Of a stretch of 7,356 bases of DNA, positions 1 to 5,520 are shown piece after piece. The notes below the pieces were generated by a model. The model made no database searches. It saw only the letters and a program-made list of their open reading frames with translations, and had not been told where the DNA came from. Within the stretch, counting starts at the first letter, position 1. Each line of letters begins with the position of its first letter. This DNA is from an uncultured Ruminococcus sp. (GTDB lineage Bacteria > Bacillota > Clostridia > Oscillospirales > Ruminococcaceae). The stretch spans positions 1 through 7,356 of the forward strand of contig CAMWOX010000078.1 in NCBI GenBank assembly GCA_947175975.1. The letters are read 5' to 3'. Position numbers and translations under genes: made by a program.

Positions 1-79
1 TTATTTATTATTAATTAAATAATCAGGTCATGTCGGAAAAAATTTATTTCCGACCAATAACCATAAGGAGGATAACCAA
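1..79 (+). promoter_or_regulatory. Leader/spacer before rplC with a hairpin
   Basis: This stretch is non-coding as far as I can see. It starts with a very AT-rich segment (1-23) in which 1-7 can pair with 16-22, a weak A-T-only stem. A perfect 8-bp stem follows: GTCGGAAA at 32-39 pairs with TTTCCGAC at 47-54 around a 7-base loop. No T-run follows the stem, so it does not look like an intrinsic terminator. The rplC Shine-Dalgarno AAGGAGGA is at 65-72, outside the stem. The upstream gene, expected to be rpsJ, must end before the window. The hairpin could be a processing, stability or regulatory element, but its role is not shown by the sequence. Confidence 0.5.
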
Positions 80-709
80 ATGAAAAAAGGTATTATCGGC
101 AAAAAAGTCGGTATGACACAAATTTTCGATGAAAATGGCAAAGTCATTCCGGTTACTGTCGTAGAAGCTGGCCCTTGCCAGGTTATTCAGGTTAAGACTG
201 TCGAGAATGATGGCTATGCTGCTGTTCAGCTCGGCTATGGCGACAAGAAAGCCAACAGAGTCAACAAGCCTGAGAAAGGTCATTTTGACAAGGCAGATGC
301 CGGTTACAAAAAAACACTGAAAGAATTTAGACTGGAAGATTCTGATCTGACAGCGGGTGCTTTGGTAAAGGCTGATGTTTTTGCTGTGGGTGACATTGTA
401 GATGTCTGCGGTACAAGCAAAGGTAAAGGCTTCCAGGGTGCAATCAAGCGTCACAATCAGCACAGACTGAAAGAGACACACGGTACTGGTCCGGTTCACA
501 GACAGGCTGGTTCTATGGGTGCTTGCTCTTCTCCGTCCAGAATTTACAAGGGCAAGGGCATGGCTGGTCACATGGGTGCTGAGAGAGTCACAGTCCAGAA
601 TCTTGAAATCGTGAAAATAGATGCTGAAAATAATCTGATTGCGATCAAAGGTGCAATTCCTGGTCCTAAGGGCGGTATTGTCACAATCGTTGACAGCGTG
701 AAAGCATAA
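80..709 (+). CDS. rplC: 50S ribosomal protein L3
   Basis: L3 is an early-assembling 23S rRNA-binding protein of the large subunit. Its central extension reaches towards the peptidyl-transferase centre. The 209-residue product has the family's usual length and starts with the typical KKGIIGKKVGMTQIFDENG. The diagnostic central block includes the SKGKGFQGAIKRH segment, then the extension tip (GSMGACSSPSRIYKGKGMAGHMG region), then the RVTVQNLEIVKID signature. The tip lacks the glutamine that is methylated in E. coli L3, as other Gram-positive L3 proteins I recall also do. The ATG at 80 has AAGGAGGA seven bases upstream. The gene ends 17 bases before rplD. Identity is certain. Confidence 0.98.
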   Translation: MKKGIIGKKVGMTQIFDENGKVIPVTVVEAGPCQVIQVKTVENDGYAAVQLGYGDKKANRVNKPEKGHFDKADAGYKKTLKEFRLEDSDLTAGALVKADVFAVGDIVDVCGTSKGKGFQGAIKRHNQHRLKETHGTGPVHRQAGSMGACSSPSRIYKGKGMAGHMGAERVTVQNLEIVKIDAENNLIAIKGAIPGPKGGIVTIVDSVKA

Positions 710-726
710 GAAAGGGGGAACTTGAA

Positions 727-1350
727 ATGGCAACTGTAAAAGTATTTGATATGTCCGGTAATGAAGTTTCTTCTACGGAGCTTGCTGACAGCGTATTCGG
801 TATCGAGCCGAACCAGGCTGTTATGCATATGGCTGTTGTCAATTATCTGGCAAACCAGCGTCAGGGTACACAGTCTACACTGACCCGCACAGAAGTAAGC
901 GGCGGCGGCAGAAAGCCCTGGAGACAGAAAGGCACAGGCAATGCAAGACAGGGTTCTATCAGAGCGCCTCAGTGGAGACACGGTGGTGTTGCACTTGGCC
1001 CGAAACCAAGAAGCTATCGTTACACACTGAATAAGAAAGTACGTAGACTGGCTATGAAGTCTGCACTTTCTGCTAAAGTCCAGGAGGGTAATCTGATTGT
1101 TCTCGATACACTCACAATGGACGAGTTCAAAACAAAGAAAATGACTGCTATGCTCAAAGCTCTCAATGTGGAGAAGAAAGCACTGATCGTAACTGCTGAT
1201 GCAGACGTGAAAGTTTACAAGAGCGCAGCCAATATTCCTGGTGTGAAGACAACACATGTAGGAACTCTCAATGTATATGATATTCTCAACGGCGGTAAAT
1301 TTATCGTTGCAAAGAATGCCATTGCAAAAATCGAGGAGGTGTATGCATGA
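727..1350 (+). CDS. rplD: 50S ribosomal protein L4
   Basis: L4 binds 23S rRNA, and its long internal loop lines the peptide exit tunnel near the macrolide site. In E. coli it also represses its own S10 operon; whether that happens here is unknown. The 207-residue product has the conserved loop GGGRKPWRQKGTGNARQGS around residues 58-76, then the APQWRHGGVALGPKPR segment, then a C-terminal globular half with NAIAKIEEVYA at the end. The ATG at 727 follows an AAAGGGGG purine run at 711-718, eight bases away. The final TGA overlaps the rplW start as ATGA, so translation of the two is probably coupled. The loop looks wild-type, with no obvious macrolide-resistance change. Confidence 0.98.
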   Translation: MATVKVFDMSGNEVSSTELADSVFGIEPNQAVMHMAVVNYLANQRQGTQSTLTRTEVSGGGRKPWRQKGTGNARQGSIRAPQWRHGGVALGPKPRSYRYTLNKKVRRLAMKSALSAKVQEGNLIVLDTLTMDEFKTKKMTAMLKALNVEKKALIVTADADVKVYKSAANIPGVKTTHVGTLNVYDILNGGKFIVAKNAIAKIEEVYA

Positions 1351-1682
1351 TGAAAGCACCACAGGATATTATCATCAGACCGATTATTACAGAGCAGAGC
1401 ATGGATGGTATGCCCAACAGCAAGTACACATTCCAGGTTGCAAAAGATGCCAATAAACTGGAAATCAAATCTGCTGTGGAAGAACTCTTCAATGTAGAAG
1501 TTCTGAAAGTCAATACACTGAACTGCCGTGGCAGACAGAAGAGAGTCGGCAGATATGTCGGCAAGACAGCATCTTACAAGAAAGCTGTTGTTACGATTAA
1601 TCCTGAGCCTGAAAATGCAAAGGGTACTAAGAAAGCCGACAAGAAGAAAGGCACAATTGAATTCTTCGATGGCATGTTCTAA
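1347..1682 (+). CDS. rplW: 50S ribosomal protein L23
   Basis: L23 sits at the exit-tunnel opening and is a docking point for trigger factor and the signal recognition particle. The core matches the family: DIIIRPIITEQS near the N-terminus, KYTFQVAKDANKLEIKSAVE in the middle, then the RVGRYVGKTASYKKAVVTI rRNA-binding segment and a terminal IEFFDGMF. At 111 residues it is longer than the usual 95-100. The extra length is a Lys/Glu/Pro-rich stretch at about residues 85-101, just before the last strand. Two adjacent ATGs (1347 and 1350) are possible starts; GAGGAGG at 1333-1339, inside the end of rplD, serves both. The 1347 start gives a 4-base ATGA overlap with rplD; the 1350 start removes only one Met. 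Confidence 0.97.
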   Translation: MMKAPQDIIIRPIITEQSMDGMPNSKYTFQVAKDANKLEIKSAVEELFNVEVLKVNTLNCRGRQKRVGRYVGKTASYKKAVVTINPEPENAKGTKKADKKKGTIEFFDGMF

Positions 1683-1755
1683 TTAGATAATAATTTATTA
1701 TTATCCGGTATGGGAGGATGCTCCCGCAAAAGCATTATTTTAAGGAGTGAAATCA
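1683..1755 (+). promoter_or_regulatory. Structured spacer before rplB, two hairpins
   Basis: This 73-base non-coding spacer is far longer than most gaps in the cluster. It contains a perfect 8-bp stem, GATAATAA at 1686-1693 with TTATTATC at 1698-1705, around a TTTA loop. A second stem follows, GGGAG at 1712-1716 with CTCCC at 1721-1725, around a GATG loop. The rplB Shine-Dalgarno AAGGAG is at 1742-1747. CTCC at 1721-1724 could instead pair with GGAG of that site (4 bp), so the second hairpin might influence access to it. No T-run directly follows either stem, so a classical terminator is unlikely. A regulatory role is inference only. Confidence 0.45.
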
Positions 1756-2589
1756 ATGGCTATCAAGGGCTATAAGCCGACTTCTCCCTCCAGAAGACAG
1801 ATGACAGTGACAGATTATTCTGTACTGAGCAAAGTTGAGCCGGAGAAGAGTCTACTTGAACCGCTGAAGAAAAAAAGCGGCAGAAACAGCTATGGTCGTA
1901 TCACAGTTCGTCACAGAGGCGGCGGCAACAGAAGAAAGTACCGTGTGATCGATTTTAAGCGTGATAAAGAAAATATGAATGCAACTGTTCAGACACTGGA
2001 ATACGATCCGAACAGAAGTGCTTTTATTGCACTGGTACAGTATGAAGACGGTGAGAAGCGTTATATTATCGCACCGAATGGCTTGAAAGTCGGTGATGTT
2101 GTTTGTGCAGGTGCAGAGGCTGATATTAAACCAGGTAATGCACTGAAGTTAGTTGACATTCCGGTTGGTACGTTCATTCATGCAATTGAATTATATCCTG
2201 GCAAGGGCGCACAGCTCGTTAGAAGTGCTGGCAACATGGCACAGCTCATGGGCAAAGAGGGCGGCTATGCATTGATCCGTCTGCCCAGTGGTGAGATGAG
2301 AAAAGTACCGGTCAACTGCAAGGCTTCCATTGGTCAGGTTTCCAACATTGATCATGAGAATGTCAATTATGGTAAAGCCGGAAGAAAGCGTCACATGGGC
2401 TGGAGACCGACTGTCCGTGGTTCTGTTATGAACCCTTGCGACCATCCGCACGGCGGCGGCGAGGGCAAATCTCCTGTTGGTCGTCCCGGACCTGTTACCC
2501 CGTGGGGCAAGCCTGCTCTGGGTTATAAGACCAGAAAGTCTCATAACCGGACAGATAAATATATCGTAAAACGCCGCAATGGTAAATAA
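1756..2589 (+). CDS. rplB: 50S ribosomal protein L2
   Basis: L2 is one of the most conserved large-subunit proteins. It binds 23S rRNA domain IV and helps subunit association and peptidyl transfer. The 277-residue product starts AIKGYKPTSPSRRQMT after Met. It carries the RHRGGGNRRKYRVIDFKRDK block near residues 53-72 and ends with the hallmark GWRPTVRGSVMNPCDHPHGGGEG, which contains the conserved histidine (DHPHGGG) linked to peptidyl-transferase activity. An in-frame GTG at 1747 would add three residues, but it overlaps the Shine-Dalgarno AAGGAG (1742-1747). The ATG at 1756 has ideal eight-base spacing and gives the family's standard N-terminus, so I chose it. Confidence 0.98.
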   Translation: MAIKGYKPTSPSRRQMTVTDYSVLSKVEPEKSLLEPLKKKSGRNSYGRITVRHRGGGNRRKYRVIDFKRDKENMNATVQTLEYDPNRSAFIALVQYEDGEKRYIIAPNGLKVGDVVCAGAEADIKPGNALKLVDIPVGTFIHAIELYPGKGAQLVRSAGNMAQLMGKEGGYALIRLPSGEMRKVPVNCKASIGQVSNIDHENVNYGKAGRKRHMGWRPTVRGSVMNPCDHPHGGGEGKSPVGRPGPVTPWGKPALGYKTRKSHNRTDKYIVKRRNGK

Positions 2590-2611
2590 TCGGAAAGGAG
2601 AAACTTAAGCG

Positions 2612-2896
2612 ATGAGCAGAAGTATTAAAAAAGGACCTTATGTGCAGGAAGTTCTCCTCAAGAGAGTGATTGCGATGAACGAAGCGGGCGAAAAGAAGGT
2701 ACTCAAGACATGGAGTCGCTCTTCTACAATCTTCCCGGATTTCGTAGGTCATACGTTTGCTGTACATGACGGCAGAAAGCATGTGCCGGTTTATGTTACA
2801 GAAGACATGGTTGGTCACAAGCTCGGTGAGTTTGCACCGACAAGAACATTCAAGGGTCATGCCGGTTCTAAAACATCCAACAACGGCAAGAAGTAA
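2612..2896 (+). CDS. rpsS: 30S ribosomal protein S19
   Basis: S19 is a head protein of the small subunit. It pairs with S13 and lies near the A-site tRNA and the bridge to the 50S subunit. The 94-residue product is of standard length and has the full family pattern: SRSIKKGPYV at the N-terminus, KTWSRSSTIFPDFVGHTFAVHDGRKHVPVYV in the middle, and the signature MVGHKLGEFAPTRTFKGHAG near the end. The purine-rich AAAGGAG at 2594-2600 lies 11 bases before the ATG, slightly longer than its neighbours' spacing. It follows rplB by 22 bases and precedes rplV by 18. Confidence 0.98.
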   Translation: MSRSIKKGPYVQEVLLKRVIAMNEAGEKKVLKTWSRSSTIFPDFVGHTFAVHDGRKHVPVYVTEDMVGHKLGEFAPTRTFKGHAGSKTSNNGKK

Positions 2897-2914
2897 TGCG
2901 GAAGGAGGAAAATC

Positions 2915-3253
2915 ATGGAAGCAAGAGCAACTCTGAATAATGTCCGCATTTCTCCCAGAAAAGTGCAGATCGTGCTGGATCTGATCAGAAATCAGCCGAT
3001 TGAAAAGGCACTCGCAACACTTCGCCTGACACCTAAGGCAGCAAGTCCGATTCTGGAAAAGCTTTTGAAGTCCGCTGTTGCAAATGCAGACAATAACAAC
3101 AGCATGAACAAAGACAGCCTGTATGTCTCTGAATGCTATGTCACACCAGGTCCGATTATGAAGCGCATCATGCCCAGAGCACAGGGCAGAGCGTACCGGA
3201 TTCTGAAGAGAACATCTCACATCACAATCGTGGTGAAAGAACAAGAAGATTAA
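2915..3253 (+). CDS. rplV: 50S ribosomal protein L22
   Basis: L22 contacts all domains of 23S rRNA. Its long beta hairpin lines the exit tunnel opposite L4. The 112-residue product shows the N-terminal ARATLNNVRISPRKVQIVLDLIR block, the AANADNN-type segment (here SAVANADNNNSM), and the C-terminal hairpin GPIMKRIMPRAQGRAYRILKRTSHITIVV, which is the family signature. The hairpin tip has no insertion or deletion of the kind linked to macrolide resistance. The start ATG has AAGGAGG (2902-2908) six bases upstream. It lies 18 bases after rpsS and 22 before rpsC. Confidence 0.98.
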   Translation: MEARATLNNVRISPRKVQIVLDLIRNQPIEKALATLRLTPKAASPILEKLLKSAVANADNNNSMNKDSLYVSECYVTPGPIMKRIMPRAQGRAYRILKRTSHITIVVKEQED

Positions 3254-3275
3254 TCCGAGGAGGCTATGAATTACA

Positions 3276-4097
3276 ATGGGACAGAAAGTGAACCCGCACG
3301 GTCTCCGTGTCGGTGTAATTAAAGACTGGGATTCCCGCTGGTACGCAAAAAAGGCTGATTTCGGCGATATGCTGGTAGAGGATTACAATATCAGAAATTA
3401 TATCCTGAAAACACTCAAGCCAATGGGTGTACCTCGTGTGGAAATCGAACGCTTTGCAGAAGACAAAGTCAGAATCCACATTCATTGTGCGAAGCCAGGT
3501 CTTGTAATCGGCAAGGGCGGCGCAGAAATTGAAAAGCTCAAGACAAAGCTCGAGAAAATGATGGGCAAGCAGGTTGCCATTAATATTATGGAAATCAGAC
3601 AGCCAGATCTCGATGCACAGCTCGTGGCTGAAAAAATTGCAAAGGATCTCGAAGACCGTGTGTCTTTCCGTCGTGCAATGAAGCAGTCCATCAGCAGAGC
3701 AATGAGATTAAATGCAAAGGGCATCAAAGTTATGGTATCCGGCAGACTTGCAGGCGCAGAAATTGCACGTTCTGAAAGCTACCATGAGGGTACAATTCCG
3801 TTGCAGACAATCCGTGCTGATATTGATTATGGTTTTGCTGAAGCTGATACAACTTATGGTAAACTCGGCGTAAAGGTTTGGATCTACAAGGGTGAAGTTC
3901 TCAAGGGAGATGCTGCAAAGGCAATGGCTTCCAGAGAAAGAACCGAGAGAAGACGCAGAGATAACAGAGACGGCAGAGATAACCGTGACAACAGAAGACG
4001 TGACGACCGTCGTGGTAATTTCCGTGGCGAGAACAGACGTGGCGGTAATAATAATTTCCGCAACGGTAATACAAGAAGAGAAGGAGGCAATAAGTAA
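3276..4097 (+). CDS. rpsC: 30S ribosomal protein S3 with long basic tail
   Basis: S3 lies in the 30S head at the mRNA entry channel and, with S4 and S5, helps unwind mRNA. The core starts GQKVNPHGLRVGVIKDWDSRWYA. It has a type II KH domain with the GKGG loop at residues 79-82, and the C-terminal domain ends with YGKLGVKVWIYKGEVL at about residue 209. The total length is 273 residues against roughly 210-235 usual. Residues 210-273 form a low-complexity tail of Arg, Asn, Asp and Gly, with about 20 arginines in 64 positions and RDN/RRG-type repeats, likely disordered and RNA-binding. The last codons (GAA GGA GGC) double as the rplP Shine-Dalgarno. CGAGGAGG at 3256-3263 lies 12 bases before the ATG. 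Confidence 0.97.
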   Translation: MGQKVNPHGLRVGVIKDWDSRWYAKKADFGDMLVEDYNIRNYILKTLKPMGVPRVEIERFAEDKVRIHIHCAKPGLVIGKGGAEIEKLKTKLEKMMGKQVAINIMEIRQPDLDAQLVAEKIAKDLEDRVSFRRAMKQSISRAMRLNAKGIKVMVSGRLAGAEIARSESYHEGTIPLQTIRADIDYGFAEADTTYGKLGVKVWIYKGEVLKGDAAKAMASRERTERRRRDNRDGRDNRDNRRRDDRRGNFRGENRRGGNNNFRNGNTRREGGNK

Positions 4098-4099
4098 TC

Positions 4100-4534
4100 A
4101 TGCTTCTTCCGAAGAGAGTAAAATACCGCAGAGTCCACAGAGGACGTTTGACCGGTAAAGCCTACAGAGGCAACAAAGTCAGCTATGGTGATTTCGGTTT
4201 GCAGGCACTTGAACCGGCTTGGATTACTTCCAACCAGATTGAGTCTGCCCGTATCGCTATGACAAGATATATCAAGAGAGGCGGTCAGGTCTGGATCAAG
4301 ATTTTCCCGGACAAGCCGATTACAGAAAAGCCTGCTGAAACCCGAATGGGTTCTGGTAAAGGTTCTCCGGAGTACTGGGTAGCAGTTGTCAAGCCCGGCA
4401 GAGTCCTGTTTGAAATCAAGGGCGTTCCGGAAGAGACTGCAAGAGAAGCAATGCGTCTTGCGATGCATAAACTGCCTATCAAGTGCAAGTTTATTGTCAA
4501 AGAATCTGAAGAAACAACAGCCGCAGCAGAGTAA
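4100..4534 (+). CDS. rplP: 50S ribosomal protein L16
   Basis: L16 is a late-assembling 50S protein that helps organise the A-site tRNA region near the peptidyl-transferase centre. The 144-residue product has the full signature set: MLLPKRVKYRRVHRGRLTGKA at the N-terminus, GDFGLQALEPAWITSNQIESARIAM, then GGQVWIKIFPDKPITEKPAETRMGSGKGSPEYWVAVVKPGRVLFE and EAMRLAMHKLPIKCKFIV. Its ATG is only two bases after the rpsC stop, and its Shine-Dalgarno AAGGAGG (4081-4087) lies inside the rpsC tail, 12 bases before the start. Translational coupling with S3 is therefore likely. The C-terminus ends in a short acidic/alanine tail. Confidence 0.98.
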   Translation: MLLPKRVKYRRVHRGRLTGKAYRGNKVSYGDFGLQALEPAWITSNQIESARIAMTRYIKRGGQVWIKIFPDKPITEKPAETRMGSGKGSPEYWVAVVKPGRVLFEIKGVPEETAREAMRLAMHKLPIKCKFIVKESEETTAAAE

Positions 4535-4549
4535 GGAGGGGAGTCAGCA

Positions 4550-4753
4550 ATGAAAGCAGCAGAAATCAAAGAGATGACTGTAGAAGAAATGAATCAGAAG
4601 CTTGTAAGCCTGAAAGAAGAGCTTTTTGCACTCCGCTTCCAGCTTGCGATCAGTCAGCTGGATAATACAGCAAAAGTAAAGGCTGTCAAGAAAGACATTG
4701 CACGTGTGAAAACCTGTCTGCGTGAGGCAGAACTTGCACAGAGCGCAAAGTAA
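4550..4753 (+). CDS. rpmC: 50S ribosomal protein L29
   Basis: L29 is a small helical-hairpin protein next to L23 at the exit-tunnel rim. The 67-residue product fits the family in length and pattern: an N-terminal MKAAEIKEMTVEEMNQKL segment, the conserved LKEELFALRFQLA helix, a turn at QLDNTAKV, and the second helix with VKKDIARVKTCLRE. AAGGAGG (4533-4539), overlapping the rplP stop region, lies about 10 bases before the ATG. It is followed by rpsQ after 18 bases. Confidence 0.97.
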   Translation: MKAAEIKEMTVEEMNQKLVSLKEELFALRFQLAISQLDNTAKVKAVKKDIARVKTCLREAELAQSAK

Positions 4754-4771
4754 GATAGGAGGAAGAACGCT

Positions 4772-5029
4772 TTGGCTGAAAGAAATCTGAGAAAGACGAG
4801 AACCGGTATGGTTGTCAGCGACAAGATGGACAAAACAGTCGTTGTTGCAATCGTCGACAATGTAAAGCATCCGCTGTACAAGAAGATCATCAAGCGTACC
4901 GTTCGCCTGAAAGCACATGACGAAAACAACGAGTGCCGTGTTGGCGATCGTGTATCTGTTATGGAAACACGTCCGCTCTCTAAAGACAAGAGATGGCGTG
5001 TTGTGAATATCATCGAGAAAGCGAAGTAA
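4772..5029 (+). CDS. rpsQ: 30S ribosomal protein S17 (TTG start)
   Basis: S17 is a primary 16S rRNA-binding protein with an OB fold in the 30S body. The 85-residue product matches the family: ERNLRKTRTGMVVSDKMDKTVVV, then VKHPLYKKIIKRTVRLKAHDE, then the GDRVSVMETRPLSKDKRWRVV block. The start is TTG at 4772, the only non-ATG start in the window. It is supported by AGGAGGA at 4757-4763 eight bases upstream and by the N-terminus, which aligns with the usual S17 beginning. The next in-frame ATG (Met13) would cut into the first conserved strand. This is the last gene of the S10 half; a long spacer follows. Confidence 0.97.
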   Translation: MAERNLRKTRTGMVVSDKMDKTVVVAIVDNVKHPLYKKIIKRTVRLKAHDENNECRVGDRVSVMETRPLSKDKRWRVVNIIEKAK

Positions 5030-5138
5030 TTTATATTAATTTTTGAGGAAAGGAGAAAGCTGCTCAGGATTTGAAATTTATTTCTTTCCTGTTATAGATT
5101 ATAATATATAATTTATATTCAGCAGCGGAAAGCATCCC
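5030..5138 (+). promoter_or_regulatory. Long spacer at the S10/spc boundary, possible leader
   Basis: This 109-base non-coding spacer sits between rpsQ and rplN, the point where the E. coli S10 and spc operons are separated. It holds a strong Shine-Dalgarno-like tract AGGAAAGGAG (5046-5055) with no gene at proper spacing. TTTCTTTCCT (5081-5090) can pair with that tract over 10 bp, including two G-U pairs. CTTTCC (5084-5089) can instead pair exactly with GGAAAG (5127-5132), the only candidate ribosome site for rplN. GCTGCT (5059-5064) is complementary to AGCAGC (5121-5126). An A-T-only stem, 5103-5108 with 5114-5119, lies between. These alternatives suggest a switching leader, but no known riboswitch or r-protein site is recognised. 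Confidence 0.45.
5071..5098 (+). promoter_or_regulatory. Candidate internal promoter before rplN
   Basis: TTGAAA at 5071-5076 and TATAGA at 5093-5098 are separated by 16 bases and resemble a housekeeping promoter with moderate matches. TATAAT also occurs at 5100-5105 and 5107-5112, but without a good -35 box at 17 bases. Any start would fall about 30 bases before rplN, in the spot where E. coli has its spc promoter. The region is so AT-rich that chance matches are expected, so confidence is low. Confidence 0.25.
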
Positions 5139-5507
5139 ATGATTCAGATGCAGACTTATCTGAAAGTTGCGGACAACACTGGTGCAAAGGAACTGATGTG
5201 TATCAGAGTATTAGGCGGCACTCGCAGAAGATATGCCAATATCGGCGATGTCGTTGTTGCATCCGTTAAGAAAGCAACACCCGGCGGTGTGGTTAAGAAA
5301 GGCGATGTTGTTAAGGCAGTCATCGTCCGCAGCGCAAAGGGTCTCAGAAGAGAAGACGGCACTTATATTCGTTTTGACGAGAATGCTGCCGTAATTATCA
5401 AAGAAGACAAGAATCCGAAAGGTACTCGTATCTTCGGGCCGGTTGCCAGAGAACTTCGTGAAAAGGATTACATGAAGATTTTATCTCTCGCTCCGGAAGT
5501 ACTGTAA
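5139..5507 (+). CDS. rplN: 50S ribosomal protein L14
   Basis: L14 lies at the subunit interface, forming a bridge to 16S rRNA and contacting L19. It is also the docking surface for the ribosome-silencing factor RsfS. The 122-residue product is of exact family length: MIQMQTYLKVADNTGAKELMC, then the GDVVVASVKKATPGGVVKKGDVVKAVIVR signature, and a C-terminal FDENAAVIIKEDKNPKGTRIFGPVARELRE block ending LAPEVL. The ATG at 5139 gives the canonical MIQ beginning; the ATG at 5148 would lose it. Unlike its neighbours it has only a weak GGAAAG (5127-5132), six bases upstream, as ribosome site. The strong purine tract lies some 85 bases away. Confidence 0.98.
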   Translation: MIQMQTYLKVADNTGAKELMCIRVLGGTRRRYANIGDVVVASVKKATPGGVVKKGDVVKAVIVRSAKGLRREDGTYIRFDENAAVIIKEDKNPKGTRIFGPVARELREKDYMKILSLAPEVL

Positions 5508-5520
5508 GGGAGGTCTCAGA

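Noticed and set aside
568..1362. Long minus-strand open frame (264 codons) opposite rplC/rplD, and similar ones at 44-733, 2495-3244 and 3884-4468
   Set aside because: They lie antisense to certain ribosomal-protein genes, have no recognisable domain, no ribosome site that I could see, and odd Cys/His/Ser-rich compositions typical of antisense shadows.
1686..1705. A-T-rich hairpin after rplW as an intrinsic terminator
   Set aside because: The stem is nearly all A-T and is followed by CGGTATGGG, not a T-run. A terminator inside this cluster would also cut off essential genes.
1718..1750. Ten-codon mini-ORF (ATG 1718 to TGA 1748) before rplB as a leader peptide
   Set aside because: The GGGAGG directly abuts the ATG with no spacing and the ATG lies in a hairpin loop. 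The peptide shows no run of a regulatory amino acid.
1747..1755. GTG at 1747 as an upstream start of rplB
   Set aside because: It overlaps the Shine-Dalgarno itself. The ATG at 1756 has correct spacing and gives the standard L2 N-terminus.
3955..4079. Repeat array or CRISPR-like element in the purine-rich tail of rpsC
   Set aside because: The repetition is degenerate and keeps the reading frame of Arg/Asn/Asp/Gly codons. There are no exact direct repeats with unique spacers.
3892..4158. Open frame of 88 codons overlapping the rpsC tail in another frame
   Set aside because: It arises from the low-complexity purine-rich tail sequence, its Thr/Val/Glu-rich translation has no recognisable domain, and it runs into rplP out of frame.
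5071..5097. Eight-codon mini-ORF starting TTG at 5071 after the orphan Shine-Dalgarno
   Set aside because: Spacing of about 15 bases and a TTG start make it unlikely. The peptide is too short to judge and no attenuator motif is evident.
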